Positions 49,101-59,664 of a DNA stretch of 64,000 nt are shown here, in pieces; positions within the stretch are counted from its first letter, which is position 1, and the number at the start of each line of letters is the position of its first letter. Source of the stretch: Nymphaea colorata. Taxonomy: Eukaryota; Streptophyta; Magnoliopsida; Nymphaeales; Nymphaeaceae. The DNA lies in contig NC_045147.1 in assembly GCF_008831285.2 (NCBI RefSeq), positions 18,082,854 through 18,146,853 of the forward strand, written 5' to 3'. The position numbers and the translations under genes are program-made. A model generated the notes under the pieces. It did no database searches and was not told where the DNA came from. It saw only the letters and a list, made by a program, of their open reading frames with translations.

Positions 49101-51996
49101 CAAAGGTCTCAAGATAGTCGATCCCATACTTCTGGCTGAACCCCTTTGCAACCAAACGAGCTTTATATCGATCTACAGTGCCATCAGGTTTGTACTTCAC
49201 GTTGTAAACCCACTTAGAGCCAACTAAGTGTGTCCCTTTAGGGATATCAACAACTTCCCATGTTTTGTTCTTAGCTAACGCACCCATCTCCTCTGTCATA
49301 GCATGTAACCACTTGGGATCATCCTTAGCATCATCCACCGACCTGGGAATAACAACTTGGGATAAGGTTGTGATAAAACATTTGTAATTTGTACTGAGCT
49401 TAGCATAAGAAACAAATCTCTGAATAGGGTGAGAAGTACATGACCTGGTGCCTTTGCGCAAAGCAATGGGGAGCTCTTCATTCGATGGACTTGGGTCATC
49501 CGGGGAGATCACAGGATTGGGATTGGTTCTATCCTCATCACCAACATCTTCCACTGTGGCTTTCTCCTTTCTGACATAAACCTGGCCAAACAAGTGATCC
49601 CGGGCAACAATGGGCTGAGCATCCACCGTGGCCCCTTCCATATGGCTGCCCTTCTCATTACTGACCGTGACCGTGTCAATCACACTGGGACTAACCTTGT
49701 AATCCAAAAACTCCATAAACTGAATCAGCTGATTAGAGGAATACTCTTCCCCTTTGTTCCCAAGACACTCCCCCTGAAGAGGATTCATCGAAAAATACGA
49801 CTCATGTTCATGAAATGTGACATCCCTCGAAACATACACTTTGGAAGTAGTGGGATCCACACATTTATACCCCTTCTGAGTGGAAGAGTACCCCAAGAAA
49901 ACTCCTTTAATAGACCGGGGATCAAGTTTTTTGAGAGTAGGGCTATGATTATGCACAAAACAACTGCACCCAAAGACACGAGGAGTAAGAGGCCACGGAT
50001 TCTGAGTGGGCCACAGGGTAGAGTAAGGAGACTGACCATCCAACACCCTAGTAGGCATACGGTTAATGAGATGTGCACTAGTGAGAAGTGCATCACCCCA
50101 ATACCGCTTCGGGACATGACGTTGGAACATAATGGCCCGGGTAACATTCAATAGATGACGATTTTTACGTTCAGCTATACCATTTTGAGGAGGGGTATAA
50201 CTACAAGAGGTTTCATGAACAATACCCTTGCCTTTCAAGAATTCATCAAGGGATTGGGAGACATATTCCCTTGCATTATCCGTACGGAAAGCTTGAACAG
50301 TAGTATGGAATTGAGTCTCAACAAAGGCAACAAAGTTTTTCACAACTGCTGGAACCTCACTACGTTCTCGCAACAAGTACACGAACGTACATCTAGAGTA
50401 ATCATCAATAAGCGTCAAAAAATAGTGACAACCACCACACGTGGGTACTCCAGAAGGACCCCAAACATCGGAATGAACTAAGGCAAACGGATGAGTGGTT
50501 TTATTCAAAGAAATAGGGTACGAAGCCCTGACATGTTTAGCCAATTGACACACTTCACAAGCGATGAGTCAATGGAGACAGAAGCAAACAAATGAGGAAA
50601 CAACTTTTTTATTAACTGGAAGGGGAGATGTCCAAGACGCTCGTGCCATCGCAGAACAGTAGATCTATCGTTCACACCAGACAAGTGACCACTCGTGGCA
50701 GAAATCAATGCTGAAGCAACTTGTACCGGCAGCCTGTAGAGCCCATCAGTAACCGAACCAATCCCAATCTTCTTCCCCGTCACCAAGTCCTGCAGGGAAC
50801 AATGATCAGCAGAGAAAATCAGATTACAGTTTAATTCTTTAGTAATACTGCTGACAGAGAGTAAGTTCACAGGAATATTTGGAACATGCAGGGCATTGTG
50901 GAGACGGTATTTGTTCAACAGGGACAAGCTCCCTTTCCCAGCCACAGAGATAGAAGACCCATCTGCCATAGACACGCGTTGCTTGCCAGAGGAAAGTTGA
51001 TATTCTTGAAAGAGTTTAGAGTCCCCTGTCATGTGGTGAGTGGCTCCACTATCAACAATCCAATCACCAAGAGAAGGGTTACCTTGATCAGTCGAGGCAA
51101 CGAGGGCTTGGGCTAGCTGAGCCCCGTCAGACGTGGAGGACTCCTCAGGGGTAGTAGATAGACGGCTGATGTATGCCTGTAGCTCCTTGAGTTGAGCAGG
51201 GGACAACTTGGACTTTGCACCACTAGAAGAATTGCTCTGACTGGAATCAGACACAGAAGGGCTACGCTTGCCAGAGGGAGGACGACCTCTGACCAGTCTC
51301 TTCTCGGGATGAAGATCCCAACAGAAATCCACCGAATGCCCCAACTTGTGGCAATGAGTGCAATGTCGGGTAGGACGCTGCCCAGTCCCTGAGGCACGGC
51401 TGACAAAGGCAGAAGGGCCATGACAGGTGTCAAGATGCATCACCTGGCGACGTTGTTCTTCAGACTCAACACGAGCATATACTTCCTCTATCCCCGGAAT
51501 CTCATCACCATTAAGAATCTGGCTACGAATAGACTCAAATTCATCCCGCAGGCCTCCCAGAAACAGAAACGTACGGTCCATCCATTCCTTTTCCCAGTAG
51601 AGGGAATGATCTGAACCGCACGTCCACTCATCAGTCACACTCAGAGTGGCGCAGCGGAAGCGTTGTGGGCCCATAACCCACAGGTCACAGGATCGCAACC
51701 TGTCTCTGATACCATGTAGAAACACGAACCACAAAGAGAGAGAGTGGAGAACGAACACACAATCTACGTGGAAAACCTCAGAAAGAGGTGAAAAACCACG
51801 GGGAGGCTCTGACCTAGGGGCTCACCGCAACCCCAGGAGAGAGAAAATTATATTTCACTTAATTCAACACTAAACACAAGTGACAAAATAAAGAAGGAGA
51901 GAGGAGAAGCCGCCTAGGGTACCGAGCCCGCCTCGGTACCCGCGCCCCATAGAACCGGGTCCAGGAATGGACCCGGTTCCCACAGCAACATATTCT

Positions 51997-52063
<67 letters not shown>

Positions 52064-55000
52064 ATTTATATTTATATTTATTTATTTATTTATTTGAAAC
52101 AAGAGTACCTTAAATTACCTGCATATACATCACTGCCTCTGATACAGAAAAAAATGTATTTAAGAACTCCCACCTACTCTCATTCCTTAAATCAACCAGC
52201 TCCCTTCCATACATCTCACTTCACAAGAAAAGAAATAAGTCAATAACCACATTTTTATGGCTGTCGAACAAACGTTCACAATTAAAGAAGTCGAGACAAT
52301 GCAAAGGAAGATTCACACCTTACAGCTTTAGTTGAGAGCATTCTGGTACCATGCATAGCCCTTTTTACATAACCAAACCGATCAGCCTTTACTAAGTTTC
52401 CTCTCTCTTTGTCCATGATCAAACCTCTAATGACCTAAAGTTTGAGGAAAAAAGCAGCTTTGACATTCCACCTATCCATAACCCAAAAAAAAAGAACATT
52501 GCACGAGGAGGAAAAAGAACACCTAAAACTTCACAGATTACAGACAATGTTTTCAATAATATGATGCCTTTCAGATGGCCATAGTCATAGTATTACCAAG
52601 TCAGGATCAAATTTCAGCCCATCAACAGGAAAGCCCATACTTTTAAGGTTAGCTTTGCAGTAATCATATGCTCTACCTTCCCATGCCTGCAAGAACATAG
52701 TAATTTATGACTTATTTCTTACCCATAAGAATCCCCGCAAAGGGCAGAGCAGATTGTTTGAAAAAATACACTAGTGAACTTCAAATGCATCAATCCAGCT
52801 CCTGAAACTATTAAGACAATTAAGCAGCAAGATGGGAAGAAAAAATTGAATTACTGCTTCCTACACATAAAACAAAAATGAGAGCAATGAAGAACTTCGT
52901 AGACTAATCACAGAAGTGGAATTTGATGATTGAACCAAGAGAAACAGCACAAATGCACGATACACTTTTTTTGCATTTGCAAATATTAGGCAAACAATCT
53001 TTTGAAAGGGGAAAGAGAACACTTCCATGCACAGTATGTAGTTTTCAGTCTTTTTAGAGTAGTTCATTCTAAAATTCTAAAAATGCCACAAAATCTTCAT
53101 GTTGGATCAGCCTTGATATGGTATTGTTTCACAGCTTTTCTGCTTTATCTTCACAAACTTTCTTCATGTCAAGCTCAATCACTTCAAGTTCATAATGCCA
53201 ACAAAAGCTCTGTCCACCGGGCTAAGGGAGTTGTCTTAAGACCTTAAAGTTAACAGAGCTTGAAGCATGTTCTGATGCAGATCCGCTTAACCCAGCTTGC
53301 GCATATATTAATGTCAATGGGAAAAAAAAATGTGTGTGCCCTCGCTACAACATAAGAGTATGCCTGGGTGAATTGATTATGAAAAAAAATCTGTCAGTCT
53401 TCATTTTGCCTGTTGTATTGACACGGATAGCCAGTGTCGCTTCTATTTTGTGGTCCACAATGCAACAAATTTCTAAACTAGACATGGCTCTCTTTTGCTC
53501 TTTTCTCCAAACCCATGAAAGCTCTATCTATTTTTTGCATGTTGTACTGTCTTCTAGTAGTCGTCACAATATGTGCTTGTTATGTTGACAGACTTTCTGT
53601 TGTGCAATTTCAAGAAAACTATTTGTGGTTGGCCTTTTGATGCCAATAATTGGCTTTTTTCTTTTCATTTTTTTTCATCACATTGGTCTATGTATGTGTC
53701 CTCATGATAAATTATTTCTTCCTCTGTTTCCTATGTTGAACACGCATGATTGCATCAGCAAGTGAACTTTTTCTTTGTTAGATGACATAAGAATGTTAAA
53801 CAAAAACTATATGAAAAATGTCACAAAATGAAAATGGTAGTTTATGTTAGGTCTTTTTGATTTGCCAAGTCATCAAACAATCTTTTGTTGATACAGGCAT
53901 AAGTCAACCGTGCTACTTCAGGAAAGAATGTAAACTTTAACATTTTAGGTACTGGTTTGTTTGGCCTACTGAAGCTGATCCAAATTTGACTTCCCAAGTA
54001 TTTAGATAACCCAAATCTGGACCACTTACATTCCCAACGTAAGGTTGTTCGCTTTTAGCATACTTAAGATTGTTTATGCAGCATTTGTTCCCCATGTCAA
54101 GAACAGGCTTCATATTTTGTTCATATTCCTTTGATTCCTTTCCCCTGAAACTTTTCATGAAAGAATCATTATCCGCTAAAGGAATGAGAACACAGTAACT
54201 TGAGGGTAACACTCCAAGAGTCACTAATCAAAGCAAATAAGGAACAATCCCAAATAAATACAGCACTGGAAGCATTACTCACCATCACATTGTATTGAAT
54301 CAAGGTATAATCCATATCATACCCAATAACGCTGATTGACCTAAGATTTAAGGTCCTACTACAAAAGATGCCACGAGGTGAATGTCTTGACGATAATGGA
54401 GCCTGCACAGCAAGAGTGTAGGTTAAAATTTTTCTTTTCATTTTCGCTGCACCCACCGTTGACATGCACTGGCAAAAGGAGTACTAGGACATATAGGTAG
54501 ACCAAAAACTTGCAAGATGTGAACAGATACTCTAAATAGTTGACAGAAAGCCGTAATTGTTCCTTTTATGTTCAATTTCCAGTAAGTATCGAGTATTTTT
54601 TTTGTATATCTTTTATAAGCTCCCTTTCACTGCCAATCACAAGCATATAAGCCTACAAGAGGACTGACTCAACGGGGTATAGTCAGAGGATAAAAAAACG
54701 TTGAACATCAGTCCTTTAATTTTTCACAAACAGTAATAAAACTCGTTCATAGGATTCAATAGATCATTATAAAGAAACACTAATTGACGATGCAGTAGTT
54801 GAGCAAAAAATAACTAAACGATGAAGCAAACAAATTATATAGCTATATACAGGAAGCCCCAGCTCATTTAACATGGTATCCGCTTCCATAGCCTCGATTC
54901 GAGCAACCTCTTCGATCGGACCTTCCCGGCCATCAAGGCCTACAAAAAAAAAGGAGAACGAACGCATGTCAATGCCTGTATGCCACTATAAAAATTCAAA

Positions 55001-56234
55001 TTCAATTACCAGAGTAAAGAAAGTTCTGCAGCAAAATATTCTGCAACTACTACAGCAATCGACTGACAAAATAAAACATAGTTACAATAACCAAACAAAG
55101 TCTCATAACAAGAATACGAGAAGCTTTTAGAAAGACTATTTGAACATGACCATTGCAGCTGACACAAAAACGAGAAAACCCATGTCCTGGTATTCATCAA
55201 ATTATGCACGGCTCAGTCGGGTGTGACCATACGAGCGTGTGAAGATCAAAAGAAGTGCCTACCTTTAAGTGCGTTTGAACTATTGATCACATCATTAGAC
55301 CTAGCCAAATAAGTTTCTCACTGATCCAAGACCTTAACAGAAAACTGAAGAGTAAAGGCAGCAGTTCGGTTTGTCTTGGATTAAATTATTAACTCTAGAA
55401 GCATGATAAAATAGCCAAGGCAAAAAAAATTTGCAGCTAGAAATATGATAATATGGAGAAGACATAATTGTTTTCATCAAAAATACAACCCCGAGCGCAG
55501 CTTGTTTCGATGAGAAGAGTGCACAAAGACATAATGTCGTTCGACCCTTGATTACCCCAACGGTCTCCCTCGTTCTTTCCACTTTAGAACCAGGAATGAG
55601 AGGTTTTTAAATGTGCTCAGGATGAGTATGTAGATATTTTTTTTCATGTTTTCTCCTACAACTTACTTTAACCTGTGTCTTCCTTCATATGGTACACTGG
55701 AAAACGTTGTGTGCCTATCTTTGACTTCTGTTGGAGAGTCCAACTGAACTTTGTGCTGTTAAGAACCACAAAGATTATGTGTATCCATACACTTGATTTG
55801 CTTGGTTTCATCCACGTTCTCCACAACAATGAGCGTCTCACAGAAAGTACAGTCAAAACGCAAAACAGAGGCGATAGAGCCAATAAGATTCTCTACCAGA
55901 ATCTCAACTCACCTAAACTGCCCAAATGCTCCTTTTTGACGTTCAAATCTCCCTTGGTGCTTTCGCCCAAGTAATCAATGTCGCACTTGCTGGAAGAGGT
56001 GACGGAGAAAAGGTCACCACCGATCAACTTATCCCCCCTGTTAGTGTCTTCGAGAACCCCCTGATCACTCTTTCCACCTGAGCAACGGACCCTGAGCCCG
56101 CTCCTAGAGCAAGAGGAGCGCGACCCACGTGGGGAAACCGAACAAGCGGCTGGATGCCTCAAGTTGGTAGTAGCCATAACCGAAGATGATTGCCCGGTAG
56201 CAAAGAATCCGTTGAACACCTCGGCACAGTCCAT
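43101..56234 (-). CDS. HAD-superfamily 5'-nucleotidase (purine/cytosolic NT5C2-like family), 17 exons
   Basis: Predicted nucleoside-monophosphate phosphatase of the IMP/GMP-type 5'-nucleotidase family. Minus-strand exons are 56234-55913, 54939-54851, 54402-54283, 52686-52597, 52434-52319, 52218-52119, 47096-47025, 46935-46888, 46810-46733, 46640-46521, 46296-46191, 45782-45619, 45353-45219, 44797-44667, 43623-43561, 43460-43382 and 43193-43101. All splice GT-AG in frame, giving 641 aa, as in plant homologues. HAD motif I is GYDMDYTL, with nucleophile D166 and acid/base D168. Motif II is LLLITNSDYHYT (exon 10). Motif IV is YVGDHIYTDV, with D448 and D453. FDPDL and MVDRLDEG are other family landmarks. 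The first 60 residues are Ser/Arg-rich, and a second ATG at 56177 (MATTNLRHPAACS) also looks like a plastid transit peptide start. Intron 6 (5.0 kb) contains a complete copia element in the same orientation as the gene. Substrate is by family only. Confidence 0.93.
47518..47522. repeat. Target-site duplication TATAT, left
   Basis: Five bases next to the left LTR. The same five follow the right LTR at 52001-52005. Because the target is a TA repeat, the exact 5-bp match is expected but not strong proof on its own. Confidence 0.75.
47523..47808 (-). repeat. 3' LTR of the copia element
   Basis: 286 bp. Its first bases supply the TAG stop (47803-47805) that ends the pol reading frame, so the coding region runs a few codons into the LTR. 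Confidence 0.95.
47803..50553 (-). pseudogene. Copia integrase, reverse transcriptase and RNase H region
   Basis: One uninterrupted frame of 916 codons. The integrase catalytic triad is visible as HSDVWGP, RTDNAREY and NGIAERKNR, with 35 residues between the second Asp and the Glu. Reverse transcriptase shows QLDVKNAFLNG and the catalytic YVDD (FVYVDDMIVTG). RNase H shows YSDADWAGC, SSAEAEYRA and YCDNKSA. The frame has no ATG at its upstream edge, because the natural start lies in the gag part, which is out of frame with it. Stored coding integrity of this part is high, in keeping with a recent insertion. Confidence 0.92.
47809..47818 (-). other. Polypurine tract of the copia element
   Basis: TGAGGGGGAG directly precedes the 3' LTR on the minus strand. 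Confidence 0.88.
50540..51620 (-). pseudogene. Copia gag remnant, zinc knuckle and protease region
   Basis: An open frame with a short C-terminal piece of gag (from WEKEWMDRTFLFLGGL). A CCHC zinc knuckle follows at 51321-51362 (spacing C-x2-C-x4-H-x4-C). Next come the aspartic protease motif IVDSGATHHM near 51042-51060 and a pre-integrase WHERLGH block. The first 100 or more gag residues expected in intact elements are absent: only about 100 bp separates the primer-binding site from this point. The frame ends shortly after the pre-integrase block, where the next domain continues in another frame. Confidence 0.88.
51703..51714 (-). other. Primer-binding site of the copia element
   Basis: TGGTATCAGAGA follows the 5' LTR with no gap. 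TGGTATCAGAG is the usual complement of the initiator-methionine tRNA 3' end used by plant copia elements. Confidence 0.9.
51715..52000 (-). repeat. 5' LTR of the copia element
   Basis: 286 bp, TG...CA bounded. It matches the 3' LTR at all positions but one (a G/A difference at about 51893 against 47701). Confidence 0.95.
52001..52063. repeat. (TA)n(TG)n compound microsatellite, copia target
   Basis: A TA run followed by a TG run directly right of the element. The shorter TA run at 47505-47522 on the left is its other half. Together they were one microsatellite before the insertion. Confidence 0.92.
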
Positions 56235-56380
56235 GGTTTTCCTAGCTGAGAAGGACAGAGGGGGAGAGAGGGAGGAAAGTTAAAAGAAATAAGCCTCCTA
56301 CAGATTTCTCATTGTCCACGCCCTCTTATTAGCGTCTTTTACCCTTGCGCCTCGTCTGCCACCGCCAGTACTGTAATTGA

Positions 56381-56388
56381 TGACGTCA
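56381..56388. promoter_or_regulatory. TGACGTCA palindrome (bZIP-type site)
   Basis: A perfect TGACGTCA, the CRE/C-box-like site for plant bZIP factors of the TGA class. It lies about 150 bp upstream of the 5'-nucleotidase ATG, close to where transcription should start. Confidence 0.4.
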
Positions 56389-56400
56389 TCTCTCTCTCTC

Positions 56401-56412
56401 TATATATATATA
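56401..56412 (-). promoter_or_regulatory. TATA-like run of the 5'-nucleotidase gene
   Basis: A TATATATATATA run 167-178 bp upstream of ATG 56234, next to a CT/GA run. Position suits a TATA box, but the run could also be a plain microsatellite. Confidence 0.35.
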
Positions 56413-58653
56413 CCCACTTACTGAGTCTTTTCCCGTCTCTTCTCCTCGTATCTTCTCTTCGTCCACTACTTTACCGCTCAGTAGAAACTAGAAAGATGGG
56501 GAGTCGCAACCTTTGCCCGCGCGAAATCCGAATCAATGATGTCGGTCCGCACTGACGTCCGACTTGGAAAAACCGATGGTAGTTGGAGTAATCGACTTAA
56601 AAATACTTCCCATGGATAGAAAGCAGCAGCAGGTGAACAGTTGATGTGGAGGAGGTGAACGCCTGAATCAAGTCCAAACTCGTCGGCTTTGGACAAGCAC
56701 GTCTCCAATAGTTGAAACGTTTTTCTTCTTTCCTATGAGATGACTATAGTTTTCCTAAGAAACTTCCGATTTTTCTTGAAAACTTTCAATCACCGTACGT
56801 GTGAAATTCTTCGTTTTTTCTTTTTAACCGCATCAAACGCCCCTTGTAAGAATACAATCCCAGAGGAAAAGCTTAAGGTTGCAAAAGGGGAGAAACGGAG
56901 TTTCACCTAAGCTCTTCAGTCTTCATCTTAGCACAAATCATTTGTGGAGTAACTAGACTTGCACTTTGGAATTGGAGTCCGAAAATGTAGACGACAGTTT
57001 ATTGCATGGAAAAGTATTAAAAGGTCTGGATTAGTGAAATATAGTTCCCCGCTTGTGCAGTGAATTATATCAATTGTACTGCTAGTTTCTGTGCTAACCC
57101 GTGAAAGATAAATCTACACAATTGGAGGGAAAAAAATGAAACATTTGATGTTTTATTTCATGCACTTACATTGCACTTTACTGTTCCTTCTGCAAATTTG
57201 GCTATTGGAAATCGACAAATGTTGATGGTGCACTGCTTGGGATCACATTCAGGAGCCAATGTTGTTAGTCTACTAATTAAGGTCAGGGAGGTATGTGTGA
57301 TAAAGGAGTTGCAGGAATTGCTTCCATGAGAGACCAGGTCAAATTTTCTTTTTCAGTTTTATTCCTCTCAACATTGGGTGGTCATGGTCAACTGAGTTTC
57401 AAGATGAGGCACTAAAGGGTTCAATATTTAAAGAGTTGAATAATACTTTTTGCAATTGGTGGGGCACAGGTTCACAATTAATAAATGGCCAAAAGAGGAA
57501 AAGGTGAACAATGATTAAAGGGCAGAAGAAAAGATGCTCCTCCAAGAAAGAAGACACACAGGTCATGAAAAAATGTGTGAAATATAACTAATCTAACGAA
57601 GACACGCTATTTTTTTTTTCTTGTGCTGCAATGTATTTGATTGGAACCAATCTGTAGTTTATTGTTCCAAGCAAAGGCGCCACTAGCAAAAAAGTAGTGG
57701 TGCAAGTCATGAGAAGATGACAAAAGTTTGAACAATGATCACAAATAATATTATTTTTCATTATTGCTTTAAAAACCAATTTTTTTTTATAACTCAACAA
57801 CTCTGACCCACAATTTTCTTCTTTTATATAATTTTTTTTATGGCAATTGCGAACCGGAATCAACAATCCTGGACAACATTATTGGTAATTATATCCTACA
57901 ACTAAATCGCAATATTAAGATTTGGTCAAAAAGCTTCAACTTGACCTTAAAATGGTTTAGTTTAAGAGAAAAGTTTGGAATCGGTAAATGTTTGTTTTTC
58001 CATTGCAAAACTTTTTTCTTGCTATTATAGACACAATTCTTGTTTTCCTTGTTGCGCTGGTAAGGAAAATAAAAGAGTTGCTATACGGGGAAAAAAAATT
58101 ATTGTTTCCAATTTAAAGTTTAAAACAATTTTTCTAATTAAACTTACAACGAAAACCCGAATCAAACATGTATCGAGCTCCTAGTATGCAAAACGAAGCA
58201 TCAGAGTTCATTAACAAGCTATGGGCATTCCGGTTCTTGCCTGAGATATTCATGTATTTAGCCAATTCTAAGCCCGCATTGGATGTGTTTCTTCAGTTTA
58301 AAAGTAGTATCTGCCACTGTTGCAGTAGAGAATCATGCTTATGAGAATCGAACTGGCGATCATGCTCTCATCATCAGTTTGTCATTCCGACCAACCATGC
58401 TACACCCCTCAAAACATAAATTTGAGTGAATTACTTTACTGTAGAAGGCATATAAATTTATAAAATTTAATCAAATAATTAAATTAATCTTACTAAGTAC
58501 TCGTATAAGAGAGTTTACTCACTAGATTAACTTCGACACTAAAATTGAATTTTACTCATGGGGGCCGGTAAGACCAGCCTTAGTATTACTCAAGCTTGCA
58601 AAATCAAGTCAAGAGATGGGTGCCTTTATCAATCGTAGAGCCAGCAAAGTGCA

Positions 58654-58656
<3 letters not shown>

Positions 58657-58707
<51 letters not shown>
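58657..58707. repeat. (TA)n microsatellite
   Basis: A 51-bp pure AT run. Confidence 0.95.
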
Positions 58708-58710
<3 letters not shown>

Positions 58711-58855
58711 TTGTTGAAATAAAGTTTTTGTATTTCATTTGATCCTGTGAATTATATTTCATTCCTTAATTATATTTCATTCCTTTTCAGTTACTGAAAA
58801 TCCGAATCCAACTCCGAATTCAGTGCATCACATCTACCTGACCGTGGGACTGCAT

Positions 58856-58984
58856 CGGAAGATCAGTAAAATCAACATATAATCTTAATGTAGACCATCG
58901 ACAAAAGAGCCACAGGCCCACACGTAAAAATATGAAAAGAGATGGTTTAGATTAGGATCATATGTTGATTTTACCGATCTTCCG
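58856..58984. mobile_element. Inner MITE-like hairpin, 129 bp
   Basis: 44-bp terminal inverted repeats (58856-58899 and 58941-58984) start CGGAAGATC and match with five mismatches. A 41-bp loop lies between. It is non-coding and sits just inside the left arm of the outer inverted repeat. Confidence 0.78.
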
Positions 58985-58987
58985 AAT

Positions 58988-59437
58988 CAGGGCTGCCCAC
59001 TAGCAAGGGCTCCACTTGCTCAAAAATCTTGAGCTTGAGCTCCGCTCGCAACTCCAGTCGAGCTTCTTATGACAAGTTAGAATTCTACTTGTTTAACCAA
59101 TTTAACTTGTTTAAGCGTTAACTTATCTAACTAAACAATTTAACTTGTTTAAGCGTTAACTTATCTAACTTGTGTAATTTATGAAAATTTGTTTTTACCT
59201 TAACGATTAAATCCGAATATTTGGTGAACCGATTTTTGGCAATACTATAAAGTATCGATTTGTGAGTCGAGTCGAGTATAAACTAGTTGGAGTTTTTGAA
59301 ACTCAAACTAGTTTAAACTAGTTTATTGTTTTGAGTATAGCCTGAATTCGACTCGTTTATAAACTAGTCGAGCAGTCAAGTTTTTTGAAGCGAGCTTAAG
59401 TCGAGCCCGAATTGGCGTGGTTCGTTGTGCAGCCTTG
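58988..59437. repeat. GAGCTCGAG-type repeat with inverted ends, copy 2
   Basis: Rich in GAGTCGAG, CGAGCTT and AACTAGTTT words. The left end is CAGGGCTGCCCACTAGC and the right end, inverted, is CAAGGCTGCACAACGAACC. It resembles 15543-15936 in end sequence and composition. A 44-bp tandem duplication (about 59095-59180, TTTAACTTGTTTAAGCGTTA) is inside. Confidence 0.65.
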
Positions 59438-59664
59438 GCCAGGTAGATGTGATGCAGTGGATTCGGAGTTGGATTTGGATTTTCAGTAACTGAAAAGAAA
59501 TGAAATGTAAATCTGAAAGTTCAATCAAGGCCCGATCCGTAGACTTCGAACGGGTTTCACTTCCATTTGCCCTGTGTTTTTGTTTGGAGCTCCGGGAAAC
59601 GAAGAGAACAGCGTGAAGAGAGAGAGAGAGAGAGGGAGAGGGAGCGCAGAGGGGAAGGGGAAGA

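Larger units (their letters stand above)
47523..52000 (-). mobile_element. Ty1/copia LTR retrotransposon, young, internally defective
   Basis: A 4478-bp element with two 286-bp LTRs starting TGTTAGAATATG and ending TTTCTACA on the minus strand. It is flanked by TATAT on both sides, so it landed in a TA microsatellite. Domain order on the minus strand is gag remnant, zinc knuckle, protease, integrase, reverse transcriptase, RNase H; integrase before reverse transcriptase defines copia. The primer-binding site and polypurine tract are in place. Two defects are seen: most of the N-terminal gag region is missing, and the frame shifts between the gag-protease part and the integrase part near 50560-50575. 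It sits in intron 6 of the 5'-nucleotidase gene, same strand. Confidence 0.95.
58773..59507. repeat. Outer long inverted repeat (69-bp arms)
   Basis: Arms 58773-58841 and 59439-59507 are reverse complements with about six mismatches in 69 bp. The left arm contains TTTTCAGTTACTGAAAATCC and GCATCACATCTACCTG, and the right arm their inverse. The 597 bp between the arms is filled by a small hairpin element and a GAGCTCGAG-type repeat. Confidence 0.85.
56420..59640. other. Intergenic region, 5'-nucleotidase to NIP30-like gene (divergent)
   Basis: AT-rich spacer between two divergent genes. No gene is supported. A TA microsatellite (58657-58707) and a nested inverted-repeat complex (58773-59507) occupy its right end, within 160 bp of the NIP30-like start codon. 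Confidence 0.6.

Noticed and set aside
47523-52000. Copia pol frame as a host gene
   Set aside because: Flanking LTRs, primer-binding site, polypurine tract and domain order show that it belongs to the retrotransposon.
58320-58430. tRNA-like words (GAATCGAAC...CTACACCCC) suggesting a tRNA gene or SINE
   Set aside because: Only a loose resemblance to an inverted T-arm. No A/B box pair or cloverleaf could be drawn.
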